64,000 bases of DNA, taken from positions 124,001 to 188,000 of the forward strand of contig NZ_JBGCCU010000013.1 in assembly GCF_041261445.1 (NCBI RefSeq), in the 5' to 3' direction. Below the pieces are notes generated by a model. The model did no database searches. It was not told the DNA's origin and worked only from the letters and a program-made list of their open reading frames with translations. The first letter of the stretch is position 1. The number at the start of each line of letters is the position of its first letter. The position numbers were made by a program, and so were the translations under genes. Source of the DNA: Catenulispora sp. EB89. Its GTDB lineage: Bacteria; Actinomycetota; Actinomycetes; Streptomycetales; Catenulisporaceae. This document shows, piece by piece, positions 31,664 through 42,064 of this stretch.

Positions 31664-31726
31664 CACAAAAACAACGACGGCGGCGCCGGACCGGGACCCG
31701 AGGGGTCCACGGCACCGACGCCGCCG
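31664..31726 (-). terminator. Intrinsic terminator between rpmE and prfA
   Basis: CGGCGGCGCCGG (31678-31689) pairs with 31715-31726 with one mismatch over a 25-base loop. On the minus strand the stem is followed by a T-rich run (plus-strand ACAAAAACAAC at 31663-31673), one of the few places in this window with a classical U-tract. Confidence 0.7.
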
Positions 31727-31732
31727 CACGCG

Positions 31733-31951
31733 CTACTTGCTGGCGTCCTTCTTGCCGAAACGAGCCTCGAAGCGCGCCACGCGGCCGCCGGTGTCGAGGA
31801 TCTTCTGCTTGCCGGTGTAGAACGGGTGGCACTGCGAGCACACCTCGGCGTGGATCACGCCGTTCGGGGCGGTGCTGCGCGTCTGGAAAGTCGCGCCACA
31901 GCCGCAGGTCACGGTCGTGACCTGGTAGCTCGGGTGGATGTCAGGCTTCAT
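31733..31951 (-). CDS. rpmE: 50S ribosomal protein bL31, zinc-binding form
   Basis: 72 aa. Four cysteines (Cys16, Cys18, Cys38, Cys41; CGC and CSQC) mark the zinc-containing form, which in many actinobacteria is the zinc-replete version replaced under zinc limitation by a Cys-free paralogue. ATG 31951 has AAGGAG nine bases upstream; the upstream in-frame extension is rejected. No Zur box was recognised upstream. Confidence 0.97.
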   Translation of the reverse strand: MKPDIHPSYQVTTVTCGCGATFQTRSTAPNGVIHAEVCSQCHPFYTGKQKILDTGGRVARFEARFGKKDASK

Positions 31952-32044
31952 TTGGAGCTCCTTGAGGTCGATGGGCCGCCGGGTCTCCATGGGATTGGGG
32001 TGAACCGGGACCGACGAACCATCCTAACGGCAGGCGGGGGGTGC

Positions 32045-32842
32045 TTATTCCACCCGGCCGAGCACGCGCTCCAGGAACGCCAGGGTCCGGCCCCAGCTCT
32101 CGTGCTTCGGGTCGAGCACTTCGAAGTGCCCCATCTGAGCGAACTCGGCGAGCTCGACCTCGTCCCCGGCCTCCCGGGCGGCGTCGGCGAAGTTCCGGGA
32201 CTGGGACAGCGGCACCCGGTCGTCCTCGTCGCCGTGCACCAGCAGGATCGGGGTCTCCAGCGGCAGCAGCGCCGAGGGCGAGGTGGCCGCGTAGCGGTCC
32301 GGCACCTCGTCGGGGGTGCCGCCCAGGAACTCCACGGTCGCCGGGACGTCCAGCACGCCGAGGCCTTCGCGCGGGGAGCCGACACCCAGGCGCTCGTTGG
32401 CGGCGTCGTACAGGTTCGACACGCCGGCCTGCGCGACCGCGGCCGCGACCTGGAACTCCGAGGACAGCCACAGCGCCAGGTGCCCGCCGGCCGAGTGGCC
32501 GACCAGCGCGGTCCGGTCGGTGTCCAGCGGGAACTGCGCCGACAGCGCACCCAGCTGGTCCAGCGAGGCCGCGACGTCGTCCAGGGTGACGCGCCAGGCG
32601 TCGCCGCCGCCACCGTCGCCGACCCGGCGGTAGTCGACGTTCCAGGCGGCGAACCCGCGCTCGGCCAGGTCCTCGGCCAGCGGCTCCATCAGTTCGCGGT
32701 CGAAGGGGGTCCGCCAGAAGCCGCCGTGGATCAGGACCACGACGGGGAACGGGCCGGCGCCTTCGGGGACGAACAGGTCGGCTATCTGGGACGGATGAGG
32801 GCCGTACGGGTGAGTGGCCGGGGTGATCGTCACCCCGGCCAC
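32045..32842 (-). CDS. Alpha/beta-hydrolase (kynurenine formamidase/esterase-like)
   Basis: 265 aa cytosolic hydrolase of unknown substrate. Oxyanion motif IHGGFWRTP near 38-46, nucleophile elbow GHSAGGH near 115, acid in HGDEDDRVP and catalytic His in MGHFEVLDP. HGGFW and the overall plan resemble kynurenine formamidase/carboxylesterase relatives in PF07859/BD-FAE type families. GTG 32842 has only a weak ribosome site; GTG 32833 is an alternative. It is inserted between rho and rpmE relative to the mycobacterial order. Confidence 0.85.
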   Translation of the reverse strand: MAGVTITPATHPYGPHPSQIADLFVPEGAGPFPVVVLIHGGFWRTPFDRELMEPLAEDLAERGFAAWNVDYRRVGDGGGGDAWRVTLDDVAASLDQLGALSAQFPLDTDRTALVGHSAGGHLALWLSSEFQVAAAVAQAGVSNLYDAANERLGVGSPREGLGVLDVPATVEFLGGTPDEVPDRYAATSPSALLPLETPILLVHGDEDDRVPLSQSRNFADAAREAGDEVELAEFAQMGHFEVLDPKHESWGRTLAFLERVLGRVE

Positions 32843-32866
32843 CTTACTTACTTCTGATTGAAACCG

Positions 32867-34891
32867 TTACTCCTGCGGACCCACCGCGGTCTTCTGGATG
32901 GTCATCAGGAACTCGGCGTTCGACTTGGTCTTCTTCATCCGGTCCAGCAGCAGCTCCATCGCCTGCTGCTGGTCCAGCGCGTGCAGGACGCGGCGGAGCT
33001 TCCAGACGATGCTGAGCTCCTCGGCGCCGAGCAGCAGCTCCTCCTTGCGGGTGCTCGACGGGTCGACGTCGACCGCCGGGAAGATGCGCTTGTCGGCCAG
33101 CTTGCGGTCCAGCCGCAGCTCCATGTTGCCGGTGCCCTTGAACTCCTCGAAGATCACCTCGTCGAGGCGGGAGCCGGTCTCCACCAGGGCGGTGGCCAGG
33201 ATGGTGAGCGAGCCGCCGTTCTCGATGTTGCGCGCCGCGCCGAAGAACTTCTTCGGCGGGTACATCGCCTGGCTGTCCATACCGCCGGTGAGGATGCGGC
33301 CGGAGGCCGGGGCGCTGGTGTTGTAGGCGCGGCCCAGGCGGGTGATCGAGTCCAGCAGGATGATCACGTCGTGGCCGAGCTCCACCAGGCGCTTGGCGCG
33401 CTCGATGGCGAGTTCGGCGACCGTGGTGTGGTCGTCGGCGGGCCGGTCGAAGGTCGAGGCGATGACCTCGCCCTTCACCGAGCGCTGCATGTCGGTGACC
33501 TCTTCGGGCCGCTCGTCCACCAGCACCACCATCAGGTGGCACTCGGGGTTGTTCTGGGTGATCGCGTTGGCGATGGCCTGCATGATCATGGTCTTGCCGG
33601 TCTTCGGCGGGGCCACGATCAGACCGCGCTGGCCCTTGCCGATCGGCGCGATCATGTCGATGATGCGCGTGGTCAGGATGTGCGGCTCGGTCTCCAGACG
33701 GAGCCGGTCCTGCGGGTACAGCGGCGTGAGCTTGTTGAACTCCGGACGCTGGCGGGAGGCGGCCGGCTCCAGGCCGTTGATCGAGTCCAGCCGCACCAGG
33801 GCGTTGAACTTCTCGCGGCGCTCGCCCTCCTGCGGGGCGCGGATGACGCCGGTGACGGCGTCGCCCTTGCGCAGGCCGTTCTTGCGGACCATGGCCAGCG
33901 AGACGTAGACGTCGTCCGGGCCGGGCAGGTAGCCCGAGGTCCGCACGAAGGCGTAGTTGTCCAGGATGTCGACGATGCCGCCGACCGGGATCAGGACGTC
34001 GTCGTCGGTGATCGTGGTGTCGACGTCGCCGCCGCTCTCGTTGCGGTTGCCGCGGTTGCGGCGGTTCTGCTGCCGGTCCTCGCGGTTGCGGTTGCGGTCC
34101 CGGGTCCGGCGGTTGCCGCCGCGACGGTCGTCGAAGTCGTCTCCGCCGCCGCCGGAGTTCTGGTTCTGGCTCTGGCCCTGGCTCTGGCCCTGGCTCTGGT
34201 TGCCCGAGGCCTGGCCCTGGCCCTGACCCTGGCCCTGCTGACGCTCACCGGAGCGCTCGCCGGAGCCCTCGCCACGGCCGCGGTCGCGGTCCCGGCGGTT
34301 GTTGTTCCGGTCGCGCCGGTTGCGCTGCTGGTCGCCGCCGGCGCCGTCGCCGGCACCCGGGCCGGCCTCGGCGGTCGCGGTCGCGGTGGCCGTGCCGGCG
34401 CTCGCAGGGGCCTGACCCTCCGCGGTGGCCACGGCGCTCTCGGCGGCCTTGGCGGCGCGGTCGGTCCGCTCAGTGCGGTCGGTACGGTCGGTGCGGTCGG
34501 TGCGGTCGGCACGCTCGGTGCGCTCGGCCCGGGCCGCCGTCTCGACCGGGGCCTTCTCGACCCGCTCGCGCTGCGGCTGTTCGGGGATGTCGGCGCGGAC
34601 CTCAGAGGTCTGCTCCGCGGCGGGGGCCTTCTCGGCGGCGGCCGCGGTGGTGCGGGTGCGGCGCGCGGTGGTCCGCGCGGGGGCAGCCGCGGCGGCGGGC
34701 TCGGTCTTGCCGGCACCGCCGTTCTTCTCCTGAATTGCCTCGACGAGCTGGCCCTTGCGCATCCGCGCGGTACCGGTGATCCCCAAGCTCACGGCGTAAG
34801 CCTGAAGCTCGGGGAGCAGCATCGAGGACAGCCCCTTGCCGGCACGCCCGGCGGGGGCGGTGGCGGGGGATTCAGTCGTGGTGTCGCTCAC
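32867..34891 (-). CDS. rho: Transcription termination factor Rho with large disordered N-terminal insertion
   Basis: RNA-dependent hexameric ATPase that ends transcription. 674 aa versus 419 in E. coli. Residues about 20-60 are the N-terminal helical part (SSMLLPELQAYAVSLGITGTARMRKGQLVEAI); then about 240 residues rich in Arg, Asn, Gln, Gly, Asp with repeats RTDRTDRT, QGQGQGQ and SQGQ; then the RNA-binding domain (GGIVDILDNYAFVRTSGYLPG), Walker A APPKTGKT, DERPEEVTDM and the R-loop region LLDSITRLGRAYN. GTG 34891 has AGGAAGGA upstream; the open frame upstream is rejected. A 373-bp gap precedes it. Confidence 0.97.
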   Translation of the reverse strand: MSDTTTESPATAPAGRAGKGLSSMLLPELQAYAVSLGITGTARMRKGQLVEAIQEKNGGAGKTEPAAAAAPARTTARRTRTTAAAAEKAPAAEQTSEVRADIPEQPQRERVEKAPVETAARAERTERADRTDRTDRTDRTERTDRAAKAAESAVATAEGQAPASAGTATATATAEAGPGAGDGAGGDQQRNRRDRNNNRRDRDRGRGEGSGERSGERQQGQGQGQGQASGNQSQGQSQGQSQNQNSGGGGDDFDDRRGGNRRTRDRNRNREDRQQNRRNRGNRNESGGDVDTTITDDDVLIPVGGIVDILDNYAFVRTSGYLPGPDDVYVSLAMVRKNGLRKGDAVTGVIRAPQEGERREKFNALVRLDSINGLEPAASRQRPEFNKLTPLYPQDRLRLETEPHILTTRIIDMIAPIGKGQRGLIVAPPKTGKTMIMQAIANAITQNNPECHLMVVLVDERPEEVTDMQRSVKGEVIASTFDRPADDHTTVAELAIERAKRLVELGHDVIILLDSITRLGRAYNTSAPASGRILTGGMDSQAMYPPKKFFGAARNIENGGSLTILATALVETGSRLDEVIFEEFKGTGNMELRLDRKLADKRIFPAVDVDPSSTRKEELLLGAEELSIVWKLRRVLHALDQQQAMELLLDRMKKTKSNAEFLMTIQKTAVGPQE

Positions 34892-35264
34892 GAAGCGATC
34901 CTTCCTGGTCGCCGGTTCCGGGGCGAGAACTCCGCCGCGAGCCGGGGACAGGTGCTGGTTGTGTTGAGCAGTGTTGAATTTAGAACCAAAGCCGCGATGC
35001 AGGTGCCCGCACGTGCGACTGGTGTGTGAACAGGTTCGACACAGGTCAGTCGCGGAAGCTTTCACGCGGGGATACCTAGACCGCACTCGCGCGAATCGCC
35101 GCCGACGACGGTCGTGCCCGTCAAGGGAGGGGAGTCGCGCTGTCGCTCACCAGTGGAGACGTAGGTGCTCGACAGGAGAGTAACACCTCGTGGTGGTCAA
35201 CGGGACGCCGAGGGATTGATGCGCCGTCCCAAGGAAAACCATACGCGGGCGCTGCTCTTATGAA
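34892..35264. other. rho leader region, no gene seen
   Basis: This 373-bp stretch between thrB and rho most likely holds the rho promoter and a long 5' leader, where autoregulation is usual in other bacteria. It is C-poor and less GC-rich than its surroundings near 34970-35060. I found no convincing hairpin, riboswitch or small gene; the frame of rho is open for 65 codons upstream but lacks a ribosome site. Confidence 0.5.
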
Positions 35265-36275
35265 TCACAGTCCCCCGTGGCGTGGGTTTGAACCCTTGTC
35301 GGAATCCATTCCCCGCCCCGCGCCTTCGGTCGAAGTCAAGGATACCGCACCGGCGAGGTCGACGGCGAGGCCGAAGGCCTGCCAGCCGGCCGGCGCGGCC
35401 TTGCCGCCGGCCGCGATCACCGCCTGGACCTGGTCTTCCGTCGTCAGAACCAGAACGGTCGGGCCGGCCCCGGAGACCACCGCGGCGTGTCCGGCCGCGC
35501 GCAGCTCGGCGATCAGCTCCGCCGAAGCGGGCATCGCCGGTGCGCGGTAGCCCTGGTGCAGATGGTCCTGCGTGGCGGCCAGCAGCAGGTCGGCGCGGCC
35601 CGCGGTGAGCGCGGCGGTGAGCAGCGCGGCCCGGCCGGCCGTCCGCGCGGCGTCCGCGTGCGGCACGAGCTTGGGCAGCAGACCCCGCGCGACCTCGGTC
35701 GACAGGCCCTCGTCCGGGACGAAGGCGACGGCCCGCACGGCCGGCGCCGGGTCCACCCGCAGCGCCCGCGCGGCGGCCGCGGAAGCGTCGGAGATTTCAC
35801 CCGCCTGGTCCAACCAGGCGATGGTGAAGCCGCCGCGCAGGCAGGCCGCCACGTTGTCGGGGTGCCCCTCCAGCTCGGTGGCCAGCTGGAGCACCTCCTC
35901 GTCGGACAGCGTCGCCCCGACGGTCAGGGCGCGCGCGGCGACGATGCCGGCGCAGATCGCCGCCGCCGAGGAGCCCAGGCCCCGGGCGTGCGGGATCCGG
36001 TTGGCGCAGACCAGCTCCAGGCCCGGCGGCCGGGCCCCGAGCCGGTCGAACGCGGCGCGCATGGCGCGCACCACGAGGTGGCCCTCGTCGCGGGCGACCG
36101 TGTCGGCGCCCTCTCCGGCGACGTCCACCCGCAGCCCGGAGTCGGCTATCCGGACCATCACCTCGTCGTACAGCCCGAGCGCCAGGCCCAGGGAGTCGAA
36201 GCCGGGTCCGAGGTTCGCGCTGGTGGCCGGTACGCGGACGCGCACCGGGGCGGCTCGGAAGACAGGGCTCGGCAT
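35265..36275 (-). CDS. thrB: Homoserine kinase
   Basis: ATP-dependent phosphorylation of homoserine for threonine synthesis. 336 aa GHMP kinase: VRVPATSANLGPGFDSLGLALGLYDE at the N-terminus, the phosphate loop PHARGLGSSAAAICAG near 98-113, and the C-terminal VVSGAGPTVLVL. ATG 36275. Follows thrC by about 50 bp on the same strand. Confidence 0.97.
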   Translation of the reverse strand: MPSPVFRAAPVRVRVPATSANLGPGFDSLGLALGLYDEVMVRIADSGLRVDVAGEGADTVARDEGHLVVRAMRAAFDRLGARPPGLELVCANRIPHARGLGSSAAAICAGIVAARALTVGATLSDEEVLQLATELEGHPDNVAACLRGGFTIAWLDQAGEISDASAAAARALRVDPAPAVRAVAFVPDEGLSTEVARGLLPKLVPHADAARTAGRAALLTAALTAGRADLLLAATQDHLHQGYRAPAMPASAELIAELRAAGHAAVVSGAGPTVLVLTTEDQVQAVIAAGGKAAPAGWQAFGLAVDLAGAVSLTSTEGAGRGMDSDKGSNPRHGGL

Positions 36276-36327
36276 TGTGCTCCGTTCGTGCTGAGAGATC
36301 GAAGGCTCAGCTGTATCAGAACATTCC

Positions 36328-37383
36328 TTAGGCGAGGCTGAGAGCCTCGGCCACCGCCGTCACGTCGGCGGGCACGGCCGCGGGCAGCGGCGGGGCGGCC
36401 TTGACCGCCCACTCCGGGTCCTTCAGGCCGTGTCCGGTGACCGTGACGACGATCCGCTTGCCGGCCTCGAGCCGGCCCGCACGGGCCATCTTGAGGATTC
36501 CGGCGACACCGGCGGCGGACGCCGGCTCGACGAAGACGCCTTCCTCGGCCGACAGCACGCGGTGCGCGGCCAGGATCTCCTCGTCGGTCACCGCTTCGAT
36601 GACCCCGGTGGAGTCCTCGCGCGCGGCGACCGCCAGGTCCCAGGACGCGGGGTTGCCGATGCGGATCGCAGAGGCGATGGTGTCCGGGAACTCGACCGGC
36701 GCGCCGTGCACGAGCGGGGCTGCGCCGGCGGCTTGGAAGCCGAACATCCGGGGAGTGCGCGAGGCCTGACCTTCCTTCGCGTACTCCTGATAACCGAGCC
36801 AGTAGGCGGAGATATTCCCGGCGTTGCCGACCGGCAGCGCGTGGATGTCAGGGGCGTCGCCGAGCACGTCGACGACCTCGAAGGCGGCGGTCTTCTGGCC
36901 CTGCAGCCGGACCGGGTTCACCGAGTTCACCAGCGCGACCGGGTACTTGGCGGCCAGTTCGCGGGCCAGCCGGAGACAGTCGTCGAAGTTGCCCTCGACC
37001 GGCAGCTGGGTCGCGCCGTGCGCCAGCGCCTGGGCCAGCTTGCCCAGCGCGATCTTGCCGGCCGGCACCAGCACCACCGGCTTGAGCCCGCCGCGCACCG
37101 CGTAGGCGGCCGCCGAGGAGCTGGTGTTGCCGGTCGAGGCGCACACCACCGCCTCGGCCCCGGCCTGCTTGGCCAGCGAGATCGCGGTGGTCATGCCGCG
37201 GTCCTTGAAGGAACCGGTCGGGTTCATGCCCTCGACCTTGACGAACACCTCGCAGCCGGTGAGCGCGGACAGGCGCGGGGCCGGCAGCAGCGGCGTGCCG
37301 CCCTCGCCCAGCGTGATGACGAGCGTGCCGGCGTCGACCGGCAGCCACTGTCGGTACTCCTCGATGACGCCTCGCCAAACCAT
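36328..37383 (-). CDS. thrC: Threonine synthase
   Basis: PLP enzyme converting O-phosphohomoserine to threonine. 351 aa, the short class found in actinobacteria. The PLP lysine is in [11 protein letters not shown] near residue 60; [15 protein letters not shown] and the phosphate-binding [13 protein letters not shown] are clear. ATG 37383 is the natural start. Co-directional with hom (32-bp gap) and thrB. Confidence 0.97.
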   Translation of the reverse strand: MVWRGVIEEYRQWLPVDAGTLVITLGEGGTPLLPAPRLSALTGCEVFVKVEGMNPTGSFKDRGMTTAISLAKQAGAEAVVCASTGNTSSSAAAYAVRGGLKPVVLVPAGKIALGKLAQALAHGATQLPVEGNFDDCLRLARELAAKYPVALVNSVNPVRLQGQKTAAFEVVDVLGDAPDIHALPVGNAGNISAYWLGYQEYAKEGQASRTPRMFGFQAAGAAPLVHGAPVEFPDTIASAIRIGNPASWDLAVAAREDSTGVIEAVTDEEILAAHRVLSAEEGVFVEPASAAGVAGILKMARAGRLEAGKRIVVTVTGHGLKDPEWAVKAAPPLPAAVPADVTAVAEALSLA

Positions 37384-37415
37384 GTCCGCCAGCTCCTCTA
37401 TTTCACGGGGAGGGA

Positions 37416-38711
37416 TTATTCGGATTCCACGCGCATGACGCTGGACACGTCACGCACGAAGTCGAGCGCCCGCAGCCGGGCCACGGTCGCGGTCAGGGCC
37501 GCGTCCGGGGCCAGGTGCGTCACGATCACCAGTTGCGCGTCCAGCCCGCGGCCGGACTGCCGCACGGTGGCGATCGATACGTCCTGTTCTGCGAAGATAC
37601 CGGCCACCGCCGACAGGACGCCCGGCTTGTCGTCCACGTCGAGGCTGATGTGGTAGCGGGTCCGCGCCTCGCCGACCGGCCGGACCGTGAGCCCGGCGTA
37701 CGCCGACTCCCCAGGCCCGCGCGATCCGGTCACCTTGTTCCGCGCGATCGCCACCAGGTCGCCGAGCACCGCCGACGCGGTCGGGGCGCCGCCGGCGCCG
37801 GGCCCGTAGAACATCAGCTGTCCGGCCGCCTCGGACTCGATGAACACCGCGTTGTACGCCTCGCGCACTCCGGCCAGCGGATGGCTGCGCGGGATCATCG
37901 CCGGGTGCACCCGCGCCGAGACCTTGCCGGCCTCCGCGTCCACCTCGCAGATGGCCAGCAGCTTCACCACCGAGTTCATCGCCCGGGCCGAGGCGATGTC
38001 GGCGGAGGTGACCTCGGTGATGCCCTCGCGGTGCACGTCGGAGGCGGTGACCCGGGTGTGGAAGGCGAGCCCGGCCAGGATCGCGGCCTTGGCCGCGGCG
38101 TCGAAGCCCTCGACGTCGGCGGTCGGGTCGGCCTCGGCGTAGCCCAGCGCGGTGGCCTCCTCCAGCGCCTCGGCGAAGCCGGCGCCGGTGGTGTCCATCC
38201 GGTCCAGGATGAAGTTGGTGGTGCCGTTCACGATGCCCAGGACGCGGTGCACCCGGTCCCCGACCAACGACTCGCGCAGCGGCCGGACCAGCGGGATCGC
38301 GCCGGCCACCGCGGCCTCGTAGTACAGGTCCGCGCCGTGTTTCTCAGCAGCCTGGTACAGCGTCGAGCCGTCCTCGGCGAGCAGCGCCTTGTTGGCGGAC
38401 ACCACAGACTTTCCCGACTCCAGCGCGGCCAGGATCAGCGCCCGGGACGGCTCGATCCCGCCGATGACCTCGATGACCAGGTCCACGTCGTCCCGTTTGA
38501 CCAGGGCCTCGGCGTCCGTGGTGAACAGTTTCGGGTCGACCCCGGGCACCTCGCGCTGCCGGTTCGGCCGGCGCACGGCGATCCCGACCAGCTCCAGCGG
38601 GGCGCCGACCCGCGCGGCCAGGTCGGCGGCGTTGGCCGTCATCAGGCGCGCGACTTCCGAGCCGACTACTCCACAGCCCAGCAGTGCCACCTTCAGCGGC
38701 TCAGTACGCAT
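37416..38711 (-). CDS. hom: Homoserine dehydrogenase with ACT domain
   Basis: Reduces aspartate semialdehyde to homoserine. 431 aa from ATG 38711, which gives the family N-terminus [24 protein letters not shown] 38723 and GTG 38744 are in frame upstream. NAD(P) loop GCGVVG, substrate region [40 protein letters not shown] (catalytic Lys/Asp) and a C-terminal ACT domain ([26 protein letters not shown]) that usually gives threonine feedback inhibition. Confidence 0.97.
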   Translation of the reverse strand: MRTEPLKVALLGCGVVGSEVARLMTANAADLAARVGAPLELVGIAVRRPNRQREVPGVDPKLFTTDAEALVKRDDVDLVIEVIGGIEPSRALILAALESGKSVVSANKALLAEDGSTLYQAAEKHGADLYYEAAVAGAIPLVRPLRESLVGDRVHRVLGIVNGTTNFILDRMDTTGAGFAEALEEATALGYAEADPTADVEGFDAAAKAAILAGLAFHTRVTASDVHREGITEVTSADIASARAMNSVVKLLAICEVDAEAGKVSARVHPAMIPRSHPLAGVREAYNAVFIESEAAGQLMFYGPGAGGAPTASAVLGDLVAIARNKVTGSRGPGESAYAGLTVRPVGEARTRYHISLDVDDKPGVLSAVAGIFAEQDVSIATVRQSGRGLDAQLVIVTHLAPDAALTATVARLRALDFVRDVSSVMRVESE

Positions 38712-38809
38712 CGCAAACCCCATCGCCTCGGTCGGTGCCGTCACACATCAGCGGGCGCGGCACAGTCAGTCCTGCCAGTCTTGCCGAATCCCATCCCTCG
38801 ACAACCCGT

Positions 38810-38834
38810 CGTCCGGGATGTGGGACCCCGGACG
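38810..38834 (-). terminator. Hairpin between lysA and hom
   Basis: CGTCCGGG (38810-38817) pairs with CCCGGACG (38827-38834) over nine bases, five bases past the lysA stop. No U-tract; it may be a weak terminator or an mRNA-stabilising stem. Confidence 0.4.
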
Positions 38835-38838
38835 GTCG

Positions 38839-40236
38839 TCAGCCGAGGTCAAGGCCCAAGAGGTCGTCCTCGGTCTCGCGCCGCACGATGACGCGCGCCG
38901 CGCCGTCCTTCACCGCGATCACCGGCGGCTTCAACACGTGGTTGTAGTTGCTGGCCATCGACCGGCAGTAGGCACCGGTCGCGGCGATCGCCAGCAGGTC
39001 GCCGGGGGCGGTGTCGCCGGGCAGCCAGGCGTCGCGCACGACGATGTCGCCGGACTCGCAGTGCTTGCCGACCACGCGGGTCAGCGCGGCCTCGGCCCGG
39101 CTGGCCCGGTTGACCAGCGCGACCGTGTACTCGGCGTCGTAGAGCGCGGTGCGGATGTTGTCAGACATCCCGCCGTCCACCGAGACGTACGTCCGCAGCC
39201 CGGGCAGCGGCTTGACCGTGCCGACTTCGTAGAGCGTGATCCCGGGCGGACCGGCGATGGCGCGGCCCGGCTCGACGGACAACCGGGGATGCGCGAGCCC
39301 TGCGGCGTCGCACTCGCGCGCCACGATCTCCTTGAGCCGCCGCGCGATCTCGGCCACCGGCGCCGGGTCGTCGGCCTCGGTGTAGGCGATGCCCAGGCCG
39401 CCGCCGAGGTCGAGCTCGGGCAGCTCGATGCCGTGCTCGCGCTTGATGGCGGCCAGCGCCTCGGTGAGCCGGTGCGCGGCGACCTCGAAGCCGGCGGTGT
39501 CGAAGATCTGGCTGCCGATGTGCGAGTGCAGACCGGTCAGCTCCAGGTGGTCGGCGTGCTTCAGGATGCGCGCCACGGCCTCGGCCGCCGCGCCGCCGGC
39601 CAGCGAGAAGCCGAACTTCTGGTCCTCGTGCGCGGTGGCGATGAACTCGTGGGTGTGCGCCTCGACGCCGGCGGTCACGCGCAGCATGACGCGCTGCCGG
39701 ACGCCGCGGTCCGCGGCGATGGCGGCCAGCCGCTCTATCTCGTCGTGCGAGTCGACGATGATCCGGCCGACCCCGGCGTCCACCGCACGCTCCAGCTCGG
39801 CGACGGACTTGTTGTTGCCGTGGAAGCCGAGGCGGTGCGCGGGGAAGCCGGCGCGCAGCGCGACCGCGAGTTCGCCGCCGGAGCAGACGTCCAGATGCAG
39901 CCCCTCTTCGGCGGCCCACTTGGCGATCGCGACGGAGAGGAAGGACTTGCCCGCGTAGAAGACGTCGGCGTCCGCGCCGAACGCCTCGACCCACTCGCGG
40001 GCCCGGCGGCGCCAGTCGTCCTCGTCGACCAGGTACGCCGGCGTGCCGAACTCGCGCGCCAGCTCGCGGATGTCGGCGCCGGCGAACGTCAGCGCGCCGG
40101 AGCCGGCGTCGCGCGCCGCCCCGCCGGGCCAGATCTTCCGGTCCAGCCGGTTCAGGTCCGCCGGGGCGGCGCCGTGGCCGCCCTCGGGGAGGACGTCGGC
40201 GTAGCGGGGCCCGGCGGGGTGCGCGCTTCTGCTCAT
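38839..40236 (-). CDS. lysA: Diaminopimelate decarboxylase
   Basis: Last step of lysine synthesis. 465 aa. PLP lysine in [10 protein letters not shown], glycine loops [29 protein letters not shown] and the substrate cysteine region [17 protein letters not shown]. The 45-residue N-terminal extension (Pro/Gly-rich, with [12 protein letters not shown]) is typical of actinobacterial LysA. ATG 40236. 35 bp downstream of argS, with the usual gene order. Confidence 0.97.
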   Translation of the reverse strand: MSRSAHPAGPRYADVLPEGGHGAAPADLNRLDRKIWPGGAARDAGSGALTFAGADIRELAREFGTPAYLVDEDDWRRRAREWVEAFGADADVFYAGKSFLSVAIAKWAAEEGLHLDVCSGGELAVALRAGFPAHRLGFHGNNKSVAELERAVDAGVGRIIVDSHDEIERLAAIAADRGVRQRVMLRVTAGVEAHTHEFIATAHEDQKFGFSLAGGAAAEAVARILKHADHLELTGLHSHIGSQIFDTAGFEVAAHRLTEALAAIKREHGIELPELDLGGGLGIAYTEADDPAPVAEIARRLKEIVARECDAAGLAHPRLSVEPGRAIAGPPGITLYEVGTVKPLPGLRTYVSVDGGMSDNIRTALYDAEYTVALVNRASRAEAALTRVVGKHCESGDIVVRDAWLPGDTAPGDLLAIAATGAYCRSMASNYNHVLKPPVIAVKDGAARVIVRRETEDDLLGLDLG

Positions 40237-40271
40237 GGACCGAGAGTGTTCCTTACTTCAGGTCCGATTTG

Positions 40272-41957
40272 TCACATGCGCTCAGGTGCCGAGACACCGA
40301 GCAGGTCCAGGCCGTTGCGCAGGACGGTTTGGGTAGCCTCGGCCAGCCACATCCGCGCCCGGTTGAGGTCGGTCGGCTTGTCGTCGCCCATCGGCAGGAT
40401 CCGGCAGTCGGTGTAGAAGCCGTGGTACTTCTTCGCCATGTCCTCCAGGTAGTGCGCGACCTGGTGAACCTTGCGCAGTCCCGCGGCCTGCGCCACAACG
40501 CGCGGGAACTCCGCCAGCGCCGCGAGCAGTTCCTCCTCACGCGGATGCGTGAGCAGCTCCGGCTTGAAGTCCTCGACGGTGCCCTTGTCGAAGCCCAGAT
40601 CGGCGGCGTTGCGCTTGACCGAGGCCATCCGCGCATGCGCGTACTGGACATACCAGACCGGGTTCTCAGGCGCGTTCGTCGTGAGCAGGTCGACGTCCAG
40701 CACCAGCTCGTTGTCCACGCTGGAGCGCGCCAGCGCGTACCGCGCCGCGTCCACGCCGATCAGGTCGATCACGTCATCCAGCGTGACGATGTTCCCGGTC
40801 CGCTTGGAGAGCTTGACCTCTTCGCCGTCCTTCACCATCTTCACGAACTGGCCGATCAGGACCTCGATGTCCTTCTCCGGGTCGTCCCCGGAGCACGCGG
40901 CCATCGCCTTGAGCCGGCCGACGTAGCCGTGGTGGTCCGCGCCGAGCATGTAGATGCACGGCGAGTAGCCGCGGTCCCGCTTGTTCAGGTAGTAGGCGCA
41001 GTCCGCGGAGAAATAGGTGCGCTCGCCGTTGGAGCGGACGATGACCCGGTCCTTGTCGTCGCCGAAATCGGTGGTCCGCAACCAGATCGCGCCGTCCTGC
41101 TCGAAGACGTGCCCCTGCTCGGCCAGCCGGTCGGCGACGCCCTCGACCGCGCCGGACTCGTGCAGCGTCCTCTCGGAGAACCAGACGTCGAAGTGCGTGC
41201 GGAACTTCTCCAGCGACTCCTGCTGGAGCCGGAGCTGGAGCTTGTACCCGGCCGTGCGGAAGGCTTCGACCTGTGCCTCTTCGGGCAGCTGGGCCAGGAC
41301 CGGATGCTCCTCCAGGATGGCCTGAGCCAGATCCTTGATGTACGCACCCTCATACAGTCCCTGCCCCGACGGCACCTCCTGGCCGTTCGCCCGCAGCGCG
41401 AGCGACATGCCGAAGTTGTTCATCTGGTTGCCGGCGTCGTTGATGTAGAACTCGCGCGTGACGTCGGCGCCGGCGGCCTCCAGCAGCCGGCCCAGCGCGT
41501 CGCCGACCGCGGCCCACCGGGTGTGGCCCAGGTGCAGCGGCCCGGTCGGGTTGGCCGAGACGAACTCCAGGTTGACGATCTGGGCGGCGTACGTCTCGCT
41601 CCGGCCGTACTCCGCACCCTGCTCGACGATGCTCTTGGCGAGCTCGCCGGCCGCGCCGGCGGCCAGCTTCAGGTTGAGGAACCCGGGCCCGGCGACGTCG
41701 ACGCCGGCGATGCCCTCGACCGTGCGCAAGCGCTCCGCGAGCAGCTCGGCCAGGGCCCGCGGCGGCATGCCGGCGGCCTTGGTCAGCTGGAGGGCGACGT
41801 TGGTGGCGTAGTCGCCGTGGTCGCGGTTCTTCGGTCGCTCGACGGTCACGTTCGGCATGGGCCACAACCCAGCGACCGCGGAGAGGGTCAGCGCACCGTC
41901 GGCGACGGCGGCGTTGACGGTGTCGAGGACGGCCTGGGAAAGCTGCTCGGGAGTCAC
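40272..41957 (-). CDS. argS: Arginyl-tRNA synthetase
   Basis: Charges tRNA-Arg. 561 aa class I synthetase. HIGH-type motif in NPTGPLHLGHTR, KMSKS-type motif as KLSKRTGN, DALR anticodon-binding domain at the C-terminus (RKVHQVAHYLEDMAKKYHGFY). GTG 41957. Heads the argS-lysA-hom-thrC-thrB set on the minus strand. Confidence 0.98.
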   Translation of the reverse strand: MTPEQLSQAVLDTVNAAVADGALTLSAVAGLWPMPNVTVERPKNRDHGDYATNVALQLTKAAGMPPRALAELLAERLRTVEGIAGVDVAGPGFLNLKLAAGAAGELAKSIVEQGAEYGRSETYAAQIVNLEFVSANPTGPLHLGHTRWAAVGDALGRLLEAAGADVTREFYINDAGNQMNNFGMSLALRANGQEVPSGQGLYEGAYIKDLAQAILEEHPVLAQLPEEAQVEAFRTAGYKLQLRLQQESLEKFRTHFDVWFSERTLHESGAVEGVADRLAEQGHVFEQDGAIWLRTTDFGDDKDRVIVRSNGERTYFSADCAYYLNKRDRGYSPCIYMLGADHHGYVGRLKAMAACSGDDPEKDIEVLIGQFVKMVKDGEEVKLSKRTGNIVTLDDVIDLIGVDAARYALARSSVDNELVLDVDLLTTNAPENPVWYVQYAHARMASVKRNAADLGFDKGTVEDFKPELLTHPREEELLAALAEFPRVVAQAAGLRKVHQVAHYLEDMAKKYHGFYTDCRILPMGDDKPTDLNRARMWLAEATQTVLRNGLDLLGVSAPERM

Positions 41958-42064
41958 CCGTCCTAGATTACGGGACGGGATACGACGCCCCGCGTGAGTT
42001 TCGGCGCCGACACATTGTCAGCCGGCGGGTCAGGTGCCGGTCAGCGGCCGGGTCAGGTGCCGAT

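Noticed and set aside
27395-32857. Plus-strand open frame of more than 1,800 codons across the GT-C, tsaC, prmC and prfA genes
   Set aside because: It is antisense to well-supported genes, has no ribosome site at its start, and its codon bias is the mirror of the real genes; high GC makes such long frames common.
34892-35086. N-terminal extension of Rho
   Set aside because: The frame is open but lacks a ribosome site and family-like sequence; GTG 34891 has a strong AGGAAGGA.
40237-40271. tRNA gene near argS
   Set aside because: Only 35 bp; no cloverleaf possible, and no tRNA pattern was seen elsewhere in the intergenic gaps.
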